DNA of 64,000 nucleotides from Carposina sasakii (lineage: Eukaryota; Arthropoda; Insecta; Lepidoptera; Carposinidae). The notes below the pieces were generated by a model. The model made no database searches. It had not been told where the DNA came from and saw nothing but the letters and a program-made list of their open reading frames with translations. The stretch is taken from positions 992,001-1,056,000 of the forward strand of contig CP053155.1 in the NCBI GenBank assembly GCA_014607495.2. The letters run 5' to 3'. The first letter of the stretch is position 1, and each line of letters opens with the position of its first letter. This document shows positions 12,632-23,093 of the stretch, in pieces. A program made the translations under genes and the position numbers.

Positions 12632-13239
12632 CTATCGGATGCAGGAGGGAACCACAATCGAATGCGAAATCCTAGAACGCGATATCGAAGTTTCTCACAA
12701 TGATTGAAATATATACATGGGCCAAACAACGACTAGTGGCCCGGTGGGGCCGGAAGCACTTCCCTTTTCACCACCCCCACACGCTTTTAAGTCCTTAGTC
12801 GACTCTTACGAGTTACGACGACATGCACGGAAGGAGATGCAGCTCGTGTATTCTAGTCAAGACCCGCATCAGCAGAGGGAATCACTCAGTAACTAGCAAT
12901 ATACATAATATATTATGATGACTTAATATATATATCGGAGAATGAAGAAGAATCACATTCTATTCCACGTGTACAAACAAAGATATAATTGTAGGTACAT
13001 TATATTATCGAAGGTAATGCGCAGGAGACATATAGTCATATACTTAGAGCAAATAATATGTCATTTATCATGTTATCAATAACATTATCCGGGTAACCTG
13101 TGAATCACTTATTGCATAAGATTACATTAGACTTTTATGGCTGGACTACCGTAAAGGTTATAGGTATCGGTGTACCTAATTGTGCTAATCGGATATGTAG
13201 GTAAGATTAGTCCAAATTCAATCATTATCCTAATATCCT

Positions 13240-13964
13240 CATCATCATCATCATCCTATTGCAGTCCACTGCTGGACATAGGCCTGCCCCAGGGCACGCC
13301 ACACGACTGCCATGGAGGGTATTTGCCCACAGGTCACCACGCTGGGCAGGCGGGTTGGTGACCACAGTTTGTATTTCGGACTATGTTGTCAACTCGAAAG
13401 GCGCTACTGCCCACCTCCCGGGAACCCTTAATCGCCTCGTACGATACCCACGGGCAGACATGGGGTGGTACGATACCCACGGGCAAACATGGGGTGGTAC
13501 GATACCCACGGGCAGACATGGGGTGGTACGATACCCACAGGCAGACATGGGGTGGTACGATACCCACGGGCAGACATGGGGTGGTACGATACCCACGGGC
13601 AGACATGGAGTGGTACGATACCCACGGGCAGACATGGGGTGGTACGATACCCACGGGCAGACATGGAGTGGTACGATACCCACGGGCAGACATGGGGTGG
13701 TACGATACCCACGGGCAGACATGGAGTGGTACGATACCCACGGGCAGACATGGAGTGGTGCGATACCCACGAGCAGACATGGGGCTATACGATACCCACG
13801 GCCAGACATGGAGTGATACGATATCCACGGGCAGACATGGGGTGGTACGATACCCACGGGCAGACATGGAGTGGTACGATACCCACGGGCAGACATGGAG
13901 TGGTACGATACCCACGGGCGGACATGGGGCGGTACGAATTCTACTCTGCCGGCACCACGCGGCC
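13240..13964 (+). mobile_element. SINE-like family A element with internal minisatellite expansion
   Basis: Starts at an (atc)n run, then cctattgcagtccactgctgg, and ends ccggcaccacgcggcc. An 8 bp duplication aatatcct lies at 13232-13239 and 13965-13972. The element body is interrupted by 17 tandem copies of its own 29 bp segment. Confidence 0.8.
13443..13935 (+). repeat. 29 bp minisatellite, 17 units, inside a family A element
   Basis: Unit gatacccacgggcagacatg + gggtggtac, 17 units exactly in register (493 bp). Other family A copies have one version of this segment (gtacgatacccacgggcagg + caggggtggtac), so it grew from the element by slippage or unequal exchange between the two gtac flanks. 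Because 29 is not a multiple of 3 and the unit lacks stops, long ORFs with 29-residue periodicity appear in most frames; these are not genes. Confidence 0.95.
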
Positions 13965-14956
13965 AATATCCTACTATTGTATTTATTATAAAACTTAAGG
14001 CAGGCAGCTACACTTAGAATCATATAAAAGTCATATATGTTGGAGAACAACGATTAAAATATAAATAAATATAACATAATCTAAGATTTTCTTCATCAGT
14101 CCCCCCCATTCACAACCCTATACGTTTCATCTACGTCCGTGCATGTCGTAATAGTCAACTAAGGAACTCGGGAATTCTCTCAGGCTATAAGCTAGTAACT
14201 TGTCACTGCTCGTTCACATTTGTCCCCGCTATTCTAAATTCTGTCAGATCTCCTTTATGATACTGCAGTTCTGGCTACCCCATTTCGGGATCACAGCCCT
14301 GTGTGCTATGTATATATGTACCTATATATCTAGGTATTCACGTAGCATACATTAAGATACACTACAAAATTATAAATACCTCAACATTGCATATTAAACT
14401 AAGGCATAAACAGTCAGCGCCTACACGTTTATAATAGCAATGCAACGGGCCGGACGAATAGCAACTAACTGTTAGTATGTGGGTGGCTAGGCGCTAACAA
14501 ATACATACATACCCATCTGCATGAAACTTTGATGTAGCTTTCGTATACAAATATAAATTGGAAAGTAAATATAGTACAAATACATTCGATAAAAGTAAAA
14601 GCTTAGTAGGGAAAAGGGAATTGCGTAATTACAAAACGTAGAAAAACAATGTAAAAGTTGCTTACGAGTATGACGCCTAATCAGAGTTGATTTATTCTTA
14701 GCCCAAGCTACCTAGGCATATAACTTTACTCAAGATTTAAAAGTAAGTACTCCTTTTATGCGTATGACACGGATATTGGAACCTACATGGTAGGAAGTGG
14801 AAATCCGCCACTACGTCCTGCGCTACTCACATAGTTTGTGAAAATAAAAAGGTACCTATATATAGAACCGTAGCGAGTACGGGATCCTACCACTTCAAGA
14901 AAGGCGTTATAAATAAGCGTCGTCGGTATGTATTGGCTTATTCCAAGATAACTTTG

Positions 14957-14973
14957 ACTTGAAGTATAGGAGT
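14957..14973. repeat. Target-site duplication, left (17 bp)
   Basis: acttgaagtataggagt, identical to 15363-15379 across the RTE fragment. Confidence 0.88.
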
Positions 14974-15362
14974 CATCATCATCTTCCTACCCTGTTCCCA
15001 TTTATTTGGGGTCGGCACAATATGTACTTTTTTTCCATTCATCCCTATTATCCATCATCTCATTGCGCACTCCCAGTACACGGATATCCTCTCTTACAGT
15101 CCATCCAAAATTTCTTTGGTCTACCTCTTCCTTTATATCCATCCAAATTTATGCACAAGGTTCTCTGTAAAATATGCCTTTCATCCCGTCGCTTTACCTG
15201 CCCGTACCAAGACAGACGGTTACTTCGTAACTTATCTGTGATCGGCGCAACTTTCAAACTTCCTCTTATATACTCATTTCTTATTTTATATATTCTTGTA
15301 ACTCCACACATCCATCTCAACATTCTCATCTCGCTTACATGCAGTCGATTTTCATAATTTAT
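14974..15362 (-). mobile_element. 5'-truncated RTE-type non-LTR retrotransposon
   Basis: The minus strand encodes the C-terminal end of an RTE-type reverse-transcriptase ORF: RLHVSEMRMLRWMCGVTR, then RNEYIRGSLKVAP, then RGRPKKFWMDC. The 3' end (GCCGACCCCAAATAAATGGG... then GATGATGATGA) is the short tail usual in this clade. Flanked by a perfect 17 bp target duplication (14957-14973 and 15363-15379). The copy is only 389 bp, so it is dead on arrival. Confidence 0.85.
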
Positions 15363-15379
15363 ACTTGAAGTATAGGAGT
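15363..15379. repeat. Target-site duplication, right (17 bp)
   Basis: Second copy of acttgaagtataggagt directly after the RTE fragment; marks the insertion as fairly recent. Confidence 0.88.
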
Positions 15380-15710
15380 AGGTACCTAAATTAATCATTT
15401 AAAAAATATTCAATAGATAAACGTATGTACAACTTATTTTAATTATTAAAAAAAGCTCAAACTTTTTCTAAATTCCATCCATTCCATTTTTCCATTTAAG
15501 ATTCAAATTACTCGTATTCAGCCAAAAATACACAGAAAAATGCTTTTAAGGCTAAATTAATATTTTAGGTAGAAATTCTAGTGGAAGGGGTAGTAAAGGG
15601 GTGGGTTTCGACTGGTGGCTACAGATTCAGTGGGGTAGACGCAAAAAAACTCTAGCTAGAGATAAAATGTTTGCCTGGATTAATAAATTTTAATGAGTTT
15701 GGTAAAAATA

Positions 15711-16514
15711 GACTATACTTTTAAAAAACATGATATTCATCTACTTCAGCCTATTGCAGTCCACTGCTGGACGTAGGCCTCCCCCAGGGCACGCCACAAG
15801 GCTACTGCCACAGGGGGTTTTGCCCATAGTCACTACGCTGGGCAGACTATACTTTTAAAAAACATGATATTCATCTACTTCAGCCTATTGCAGTCCACTG
15901 CTGGACGTAGGCCTCCCCCAGGGCACGCCACAAGGCTACTGCCACAGGGGGTTTTGCCCATAGTCACTACGCTGGGCAGACTATACTTTTAAAAAACATG
16001 ATATTCATCTACTTCAGCCTATTGCAGTCCACTGCTGGACGTAGGCCTCCCCCAGGGCACGCCACAAGGCTACTGCCACAGGGGGTTTTGCCCATAGTCA
16101 CTACGCTGGGCAGACTATCCTTTTAAAAAACATGATATTCATCTACTTCAGCCTATTGCAGTCCACTGCTGGACGTAGGCCTCCCCCAGGGCACGCCACA
16201 AGGCTACTGCCACAGGGGGTTTTGCCCATAGTCACTACGCTGGGCAGACTATCCTTTTAAAAAACATGATATTCATCTACTTCAGCCTATTGCAGTCCAC
16301 TGCTGGACGTAGGCCTCCCCCAGGGCACGCCACAAGGCTACTGCCACAGGGGGTTTTGCCCATAGTCACTACGCTGGGCAGACTATCCTTTTAAAAAACA
16401 TGATATTCATCTACTTCAGCCTATTGCAGTCCACTGCTGGACGTAGGCCTCCCCCAGGGCACGCCACAAGGCTACTGCCACAGGGGGTTTTGCCCATAGT
16501 CACTACGCTGGGCA
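15711..16514 (+). repeat. Six tandem 134 bp units of SINE 5' part plus genomic flank
   Basis: Units start at 15711, 15845, 15979, 16113, 16247 and 16381. Each has 36 bp of flanking DNA (gactat(a/c)cttttaaaaaac...) and ~98 bp of family A element up to cgctgggca. Units 1-3 read gactatac, units 4-6 gactatcc, so a three-unit block seems to have been duplicated. The last unit runs on into the full element. Confidence 0.95.
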
Positions 16515-16665
16515 GGCGGGTTGGTGACCGCAGTGTGATTTTCGGACTATGTTGTCAGTACGGGAGGCGCTACTGCCCACCTCCCGGAAACCCTTAATCG
16601 CCTCGTACGATACCCACGGGCAGGCAGGGGTGGTACAAACTCTACTCTGCCGGCACCACGCGGCC
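15745..16665 (+). mobile_element. Family A element at the base of the 134 bp array
   Basis: The complete element is 16415-16665, ending ccggcaccacgcggcc. Target duplication tgatattcat (15731-15740 and the same position in each unit) / tgatatttat (16666-16675) flanks it, so the insertion came first and the tandem expansion of its left part later. Confidence 0.85.
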
Positions 16666-16679
16666 TGATATTTATAGAT

Positions 16680-17514
16680 GCTCCAAATTATTGCACAATA
16701 TTGATAATTTAAAATGGCAGATTATATGATTCGCCCACATCAGGTAATACACGCCGAGTAAAAGATACTAAACATTTTAGGGTGCCGTTTTTAGCGTACC
16801 TTTGCATTTATTAGTGTTATTATTACGACAGTTCCAAAAATACTTGAAACTGGGGATATTGACCTTTATAAAGTGGGATGCATACTGATACCGAATAATA
16901 CAGACAGAAGGAGCACCTAAAACTTCTATTATAATTAAATAGCGGATTTTTTTTATAATTAATAGGCTTACGCTTGACCACAACGCGCCTGATGGTAAGC
17001 ACCGTTGCAGTCTAAGATGGAGCGCGCTTGCCTAAAGTGCATCTCGATAGCACTTTGTTACGTTACCCTTCTCCTTACATATGACTAAAATAAAATGCTT
17101 TAAAAATAATAAATAAATGCAAACAAACATCCTGTATATTGTAAAGCTTGTTTACTATTATTATTTTACTACTTTATGTTAAATTAAATACATTTCTCCG
17201 TAAAAGTGCCAGCAAATACGTACCTATAACATATATTTTTTTCAATTTGCGAAGTGGACTTAAAATATCATTGTTACACATGTGGACGACTCTTAAGTGC
17301 TCTTAAACCCCTTTATCGCTTTAAAACGACTATCTTAATCCCTATCCTGTATTTTTTATGTCCAGGCTAAAAATGCAATTCTTTTTAAACGAAATTACAT
17401 TTCGTAAGAATCTTTTTTCATTGAATAGTGCTGTAATATGACAAAAAATCCTATAAACGGATTCTTTGAGAAAGATCGTGAAAGGGACTTAAAGTTTTCA
17501 ATTTCATGGGTATA
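16680..17514. other. AT-rich intergenic DNA
   Basis: Contains aggcttacgcttgaccacaa, a fragment resembling dispersed repeats (about 16965-17070). No gene. Confidence 0.5.
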
Positions 17515-18657
17515 TTGTCTACACTAATATTATAAAGAGGAAAACTTTGTTTGTTTGGTTGTAATGAATAGGCTCAAAAACTTCTGGACCGATTTAAAAA
17601 ATTCTTTCACCGTTAGAATCCTTATTGGACCTGGATGAACATAGGCTACAAGAATTTCCCGATATTCCCACGGGAAGGCGACCAACGGGAATTCTATATT
17701 TTTTACGAAAACCGCTATACATATGAAGCTGAAATCGGGCATATATGTTCATTGGGGACAGCGAGGGAGGACTAAAAACGGATTTCCCGAAATTCCCACG
17801 GGAAGGGGACAAACGGGAATTCATAATTTTTACGAAAACCGCTATAAATATGAAGCTAAAATTAGGCATATATGTTCATTAGGGACTGCGAGGAAGCACT
17901 AAGAACGGATTTCCCGAAATTCCCACGGGAAGGGGACCAACGGGAATTAATATTTTTTTACGAAAACGGTTACACATATGAATCTAAAGTTGGGCATTTA
18001 TATTTATTTGGGACCCCGAGGAAGCACTGAGAACGGATTTCCCGAAATTCCCACGGGAAGGGGACCAACGGGAATTTATTTTTTTCTACGAAAACGGCTA
18101 CACATATGAATCTGAAATTGGGCATATATGTTCATTAGGGACTCCGAGGAAGCACTAGGAATGCATTTCCCGAAATTCCCACGGGAAGGGGACAAACGGG
18201 AATTCATTTTTTTTACGACAACCGCGATATATATGAATTTGAAACCAGACCTGTACGTTCATTAGGGACTGCGAGGGAGCACTAAGAACGGATTTCCCGA
18301 AATGCCCACGGGAAGGTGACAAACGGGAATTCATTTTTTTTACGACAACCGCGATACATATGAATTTGAAACCAGACCTGTACGTTCATTAGGGACTGCG
18401 AGGGAGCGGATTTCCCGAAATTCCCACGGGAAGGTGACTTACGGGAATTTCAAATATTTACGAAAACCGCTATTTTACTAAGCTAAAATCGGATTAGGGA
18501 CTACGAGGAAGCTCTAAGAACGGATTTTCAGAAATTCCCACGGGAAGGGAACCAACGGGAGTTCCAAATTTTTACGAAAACCGCTGTACCTACATATGAA
18601 GTTGTAGCTAATGTACTGATATGTACCGAAGCGAAGCGAGGGCGGGCCACTAGTATA
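17515..18657 (+). mobile_element. Helitron-like element expanded by tandem repeats
   Basis: Begins like the ctacactaatattataaa type and ends gcgggccactagtataa, the form of the dispersed family G. Between lie about eight tandem units of ~127 bp. Superfamily inferred from CTAG-type 3' ends. Confidence 0.55.
17650..18600 (+). repeat. ~127 bp tandem repeat, about eight units
   Basis: The cacgggaag motif recurs at 17670, 17798, 17925, 18053, 18181, 18308, 18426 and 18540: spacing 127-128 bp, shorter (118, 114) in the last two through deletions. Each unit has ttcccgaaattcccacggga, acgaaaaccgc and catatatgttcattaggga. Confidence 0.93.
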
Positions 18658-18673
18658 ATATACAATTGTATAA

Positions 18674-19058
18674 TACAGGGTGATTTTTGGTCGTCAACGT
18701 TCCCGAAAACTACGAAATCTCCTCATCATCACGATCATTTTTCTCCATGGAAGCATACCTGGGAAGTGTCTGGTTTCCAAAATATTAGGGTCCAAAGTTG
18801 AGTAAATAGACTGCGTTTTTCTGCATAAATGCACATAGACGCGCGTAGCAGGATTTTTTCACGAAAAATAATTAATATCTGTCTATAAAAAAAACTAACA
18901 TAAACACTAGACACTATAAATTTCGCACGATCAAGGAATTAAAAAAAAAAAATCAAAAAAAAAATTTTTTTTTCCCAGCATTTTTTTGGCATAAACTTAC
19001 TTTATTTCATGTATAGAGTACGTACCCTTCGTTAAAGGTGGCCACAAAAAAACATGTA
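18674..19058 (-). mobile_element. Family F element
   Basis: Inverted copy: tacagggtgatttttggtcg at the left, ggtggccacaaaaaaacatg at the right, where the terminal cctg is lost. Confidence 0.7.
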
Positions 19059-19064
19059 TATGTA

Positions 19065-20811
19065 CATAATATGTACATATACATGTTATTATCATGTATT
19101 TATTTGTTTATATTACATTGTTTTTTTACGATTTGTTTGTGCACGTGTGATTTTCTCTTCTTTGCTAATCACTTCATTTTAATTGGTTAGCTGGAAGAAG
19201 TCTCTGTTAGAGATAAGCTCGCCTTTGTACATTATCTTTTAAACAATTTGATTTTGTGTTTTTTCTGTGTACAATATAGAATTAAGATGGGAACTTCTGA
19301 ATCGTAACTAATGCCAGAATATAATAAAAATCCTTTATTATAGCACTTTCATATAACTTTACTATGTCATAAATTCACCAAATAACACATATACAAGGTG
19401 CACTATATTTCATCCACTTTTCCATTAAAGACCACCTTCTTCGTCTTTCTAATCTTTAGCATTAGCGCATTAGGACTTAATTTAGTAACTAGTTCTTAAT
19501 TTGACTGCATGTTCTTCCTCATTTCTCCTTTCCCCATCCTCAAGTCGTACAAATCCACTTTATCCTCTCAGAAGATATCATTGCCATACTTATTTAAAGT
19601 TTAACCTATTTTGTGAAGCCAATGTGAAATTTTCAGAATTACCTATCACGATTTCATCAGATACAAGGGTGCAAAGCACTTTAACTTGGCAATGAAATCC
19701 CCTTCTTTGTTATCCAAATTACTCATCACCAGTCATCACAAACACACAAAGAGCAGTCTCCAAACAAACATGCAATAAAACCATGCAGTTACACCCAATT
19801 AGGGTAATAGCAGATGCGGTGTGCGCGCCCACGCATCCTCGCGGACAAAGCTCGTATACCAAAATAACCACAAGGACACACAGCTTGACTGCAATCAACT
19901 GGGCCTGATTTGCCAATTTTCTGTAGGATTTGCGGATTTTATCCTATAATACCTCGTCGTTTCAGTCATGAAAAATACACTGCTGAACATAGGCCTCCCT
20001 GATCTACCCTACTACATTTTTAATTTGAATGGTTGTATAAGAATCAATTTTTGTATGTTTGTTACTCTTTCACGCAAAAGCAACCGAACAAATTTTAATA
20101 AAGTTTGGCGTGTGGATTTAAAGAAACAAATAGGTTACATAGCAATCATGTAGATGAATTGGTCAGAAGTGGCACCATGTGGTTCTATCGGCCCTTGGTG
20201 CTCTGCCCACCCCGTAAGGGATAAAGGCGTGATTATATGTATATGTAGATGTCTCGGGCATTGCTAGTTATACACATATTAAACACAGTAAGTCGTCTTC
20301 CCTATAAATCTTTTGAGCTTTCTCTACATGTACCTAGCACTAACATTATTTTTATTATGTTTGCGTTTTAATATAACATAGACTGTAAGTTACGGTGCTA
20401 TTACAAAACCACGTCTACAGTTAGACACTGTTTAAAAATGAGATTATAGAGCAAAATCTTTGGATCATCCGTTAAAATTTGAAAATTATTAGATTAAACA
20501 ATAATCTACATCTTCCTGCCCGTAAGACATTATTTATGAGGAAGTCGGCGCAAAATGGTTTTCTTCAAAACTTCTAACCACGGTTAGAAGGATTATTCAC
20601 CAAAAAGAATTCTACCTCTAGCAGCCATTTAAATATAATACCTACTTCATTTCTTCTTCTTTTATAAACCTAATTAAGACGTTCGTTTGTGTCACAAGAA
20701 ACACGCAACAAAACAAACAAGTCAAAAGTACAAAGCGAGTCAAAAGTTTAAATTTATACACAAAACCTTCAATCCATATAAATAAACGTATACACATAAT
20801 ACCTAGGTAGG
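19065..20811. other. Intergenic DNA
   Basis: One family D copy (20154-20250). Short ORFs only, none with recognisable motifs. Confidence 0.55.
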
Positions 20812-21028
20812 TGTAGTATACATCACTACATATTATAAAACAAAGTCGCGTCCCGCTGTCTGTCCCTATGCTTAGATCTTTAAAACTACGCAACGGATTT
20901 TGATGCGCGTTTATTTAATAGATAGAGTGATTCAAGAGGAAGGTTTATATGTATAACTAGGGATCCACCCCGGCTTCGCACGGGAGTAATGCACTCTCAC
21001 GCGGGCGAAGTCGTGAGCGCCGCTAGTA
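20812..21028 (+). mobile_element. Family G relative
   Basis: acaaagtcgcgtcccgctgt, then gagtgattcaagaggaaggt, and an end gtgagcgccgctagtat. Near-copy at 61699-61876; a partial inverted relative (cttcctcttgaatcactcta) is at 28900-29010. Confidence 0.55.
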
Positions 21029-22325
21029 TATCCATAATACATAATGTACAATACAGACCGAGCGTTCCCGAGCGTCACATCGCGCGACAGTTCCCAATCC
21101 CAATTTGCATTGTAAATGGCGTATCGCGAAGTTTCCCAAACATTGATATGTAGTATGTAGGTAGACAGTGGCGCCGCCCGACATTTGTTTCGAAGTCAAA
21201 GGTATTGGACACGACAAGACGTTTGAAATCTTGTTACCATTTTGTATCTAATACGAGAATGTACAAATCGAAAACATTTATAGATAGTGTAATGTAATTT
21301 AAATATTATTTTTAGGTAAATGTTATTTGTGAATGCATTTGATAATATATCTTGTGTTGATGCGGGGCTTTACTAGAATACATCAGCTGAATCTCCCGTG
21401 CATGTCGTAAGAGTCGACTAAGGAACTCGAGCATAGTCTCAGGCGATAAGCTAGCAACTTAACACTAATCAGCGCTATGGCAAATTTGGCTGTAGTATCT
21501 CTCTTTTTGAATCCTGAAATTATGGCTGCCCCAAAACGAGAACACTGCGGTGTGTATATATATGTATGCAATTAACTGAAAACCAGGTATTAAAAAAGCA
21601 GCAATGTATTGCGAAATTACAATAAATAAATGTCATTTACGTACACTCCTATCGATCGTAGCAAGCTCGTAGTTCCTTCGTAGCATGCTACGACGTAGTG
21701 TTGTCGTGGGTGACCGACTGTACTAAAATGTACTTATTGATTGTTTGATATACACTTCAGTGTATAGAAAATTTAATAATCATGAATGTGAGGAGATTAC
21801 ATTTAACATCAACTCAGAAACATGAGCAGGATCATGAAGATAGTGATTCGTACGGGACCACTGCTAGGAAGTGCGTGGAAAGTGAGACGTGCGCAGGCGC
21901 GAATAGAAATAAGTTTTACCTTGTATATATTCATGAATTATGGACAAGCACGTGAATACTCACATTATAGTATTTTTCTTTTAAATTGTGTCATTTTAGC
22001 CGAAGGAACTTGTTACCTGGTGTCCCAGACACCACATTTATTATAGCTAGAAGCCGCAAAGTATAACTTCGTCTTACCTACACCGGTAGTAGGTATGCCA
22101 AGACTGAATACAAAGCTAGTTTTCAGAACACACAACTTCTAGTTCCTACCATACATTTTTAATGCTCCGGTAAATAAACTAAGTTAAACGAGCAAAAGTA
22201 TACAAAACTATTCCTAGAAAAAGGCAAACCACAAACTTTTCGAGTCCAATTACGAATTTAAGGCTAACTTTTCATGTTACATACTGAGTAGAGTTTCATG
22301 CTTTACCATGAGTTTTACAGAGCGC

Positions 22326-22384
22326 TATTGTGGGAGCGAGACGTCGCTATAAGCAGTGTAGAGCGACGTCTCTCTCGCACAATG
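22326..22384. repeat. Near-palindromic hairpin, 24 bp arms, 7 nt loop
   Basis: Arms 22328-22351 and 22359-22382 (ttgtgggagcgagacgtcgc / gcgacgtctctctcgcacaa) pair with three mismatches. A half-site relative (cattgtgtaagcgagacgcc) is at 3452-3475, so it is a dispersed micro-element. Confidence 0.6.
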
Positions 22385-22817
22385 GAAATTAGTCATGTCG
22401 CCGATATTGAATTTACCAATATTGTGATATGTCACCACAGTAACAGACAGGGGAGACAGAAAAGGTTACTTTCACATAATGATACAAAACATTACTACTT
22501 ACAGTATTCATTCGTACATGTCTACAACTGTACGCTTTTTTGGTCAGTGATTGCTTCTCTTCCCGGGCATACTGTACAAGTCAGTAGAGGGACAAGAGGG
22601 TCGTTGTGTTTTGTAGGCGATGGGCTGACCACCTGTCACTACTATCCGAACTTGTACATCTCAACTATACCCTTAAAATTGGTCAGAAGTGGCACCATGT
22701 GGTCCTATCGGCCCTTGGTGCTCTGCCTACCCCGTAAGGAATAAAGGCGTGATTATATGTATGTATGTATTGATTTAGATATGAATTTTCAGGAATCAGC
22801 AGACAGCCGTACATCAG

Positions 22818-23093
22818 GGGGCAATTCTGCAAATTTTTGAGCCGAAATGCAAACACTAACGAACCGTTAACGAAATTCGGTGCGAGGCAATATTTACTTA
22901 TCGCTGGAGTATTAAGGTATATTTTAGCATGCAGTGGTCACGAGTATGGCAGAATAAAATCAAATATCTGTCTCGTGCTAAAATGTGTCTAATAATTACA
23001 TACGTAAAGTAATTATTGCTTTGTTCTGAGCGTCTACAACGGTTCCGTTTCGGCTTCGTTCCAACTCGAGACCTTTTGAGAATTGGCCCCCTG
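22818..23093. mobile_element. MITE with GGGGGCAATTCT ends, copy 1
   Basis: Ends gggggcaattctgc and gaattggccccctg form inverted repeats. The interior shares >200 bp with the inverted copy at 42644-42948. No coding capacity. Confidence 0.75.

Noticed and set aside
13259..14050. Several long ORFs (up to 238 codons) on both strands with a 29-residue repeat
   Set aside because: They are the 29 bp minisatellite read in different frames; the unit has no stop in most frames and derives from a non-coding SINE.
15711..16514. Regular repeat array as a CRISPR-like locus
   Set aside because: Units are 134 bp with no unique spacers, contain SINE sequence, and the genome is eukaryotic.
22298..22744. 148-codon ORF
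   Set aside because: Built from the 22326 hairpin element and a family D repeat; no protein motif.
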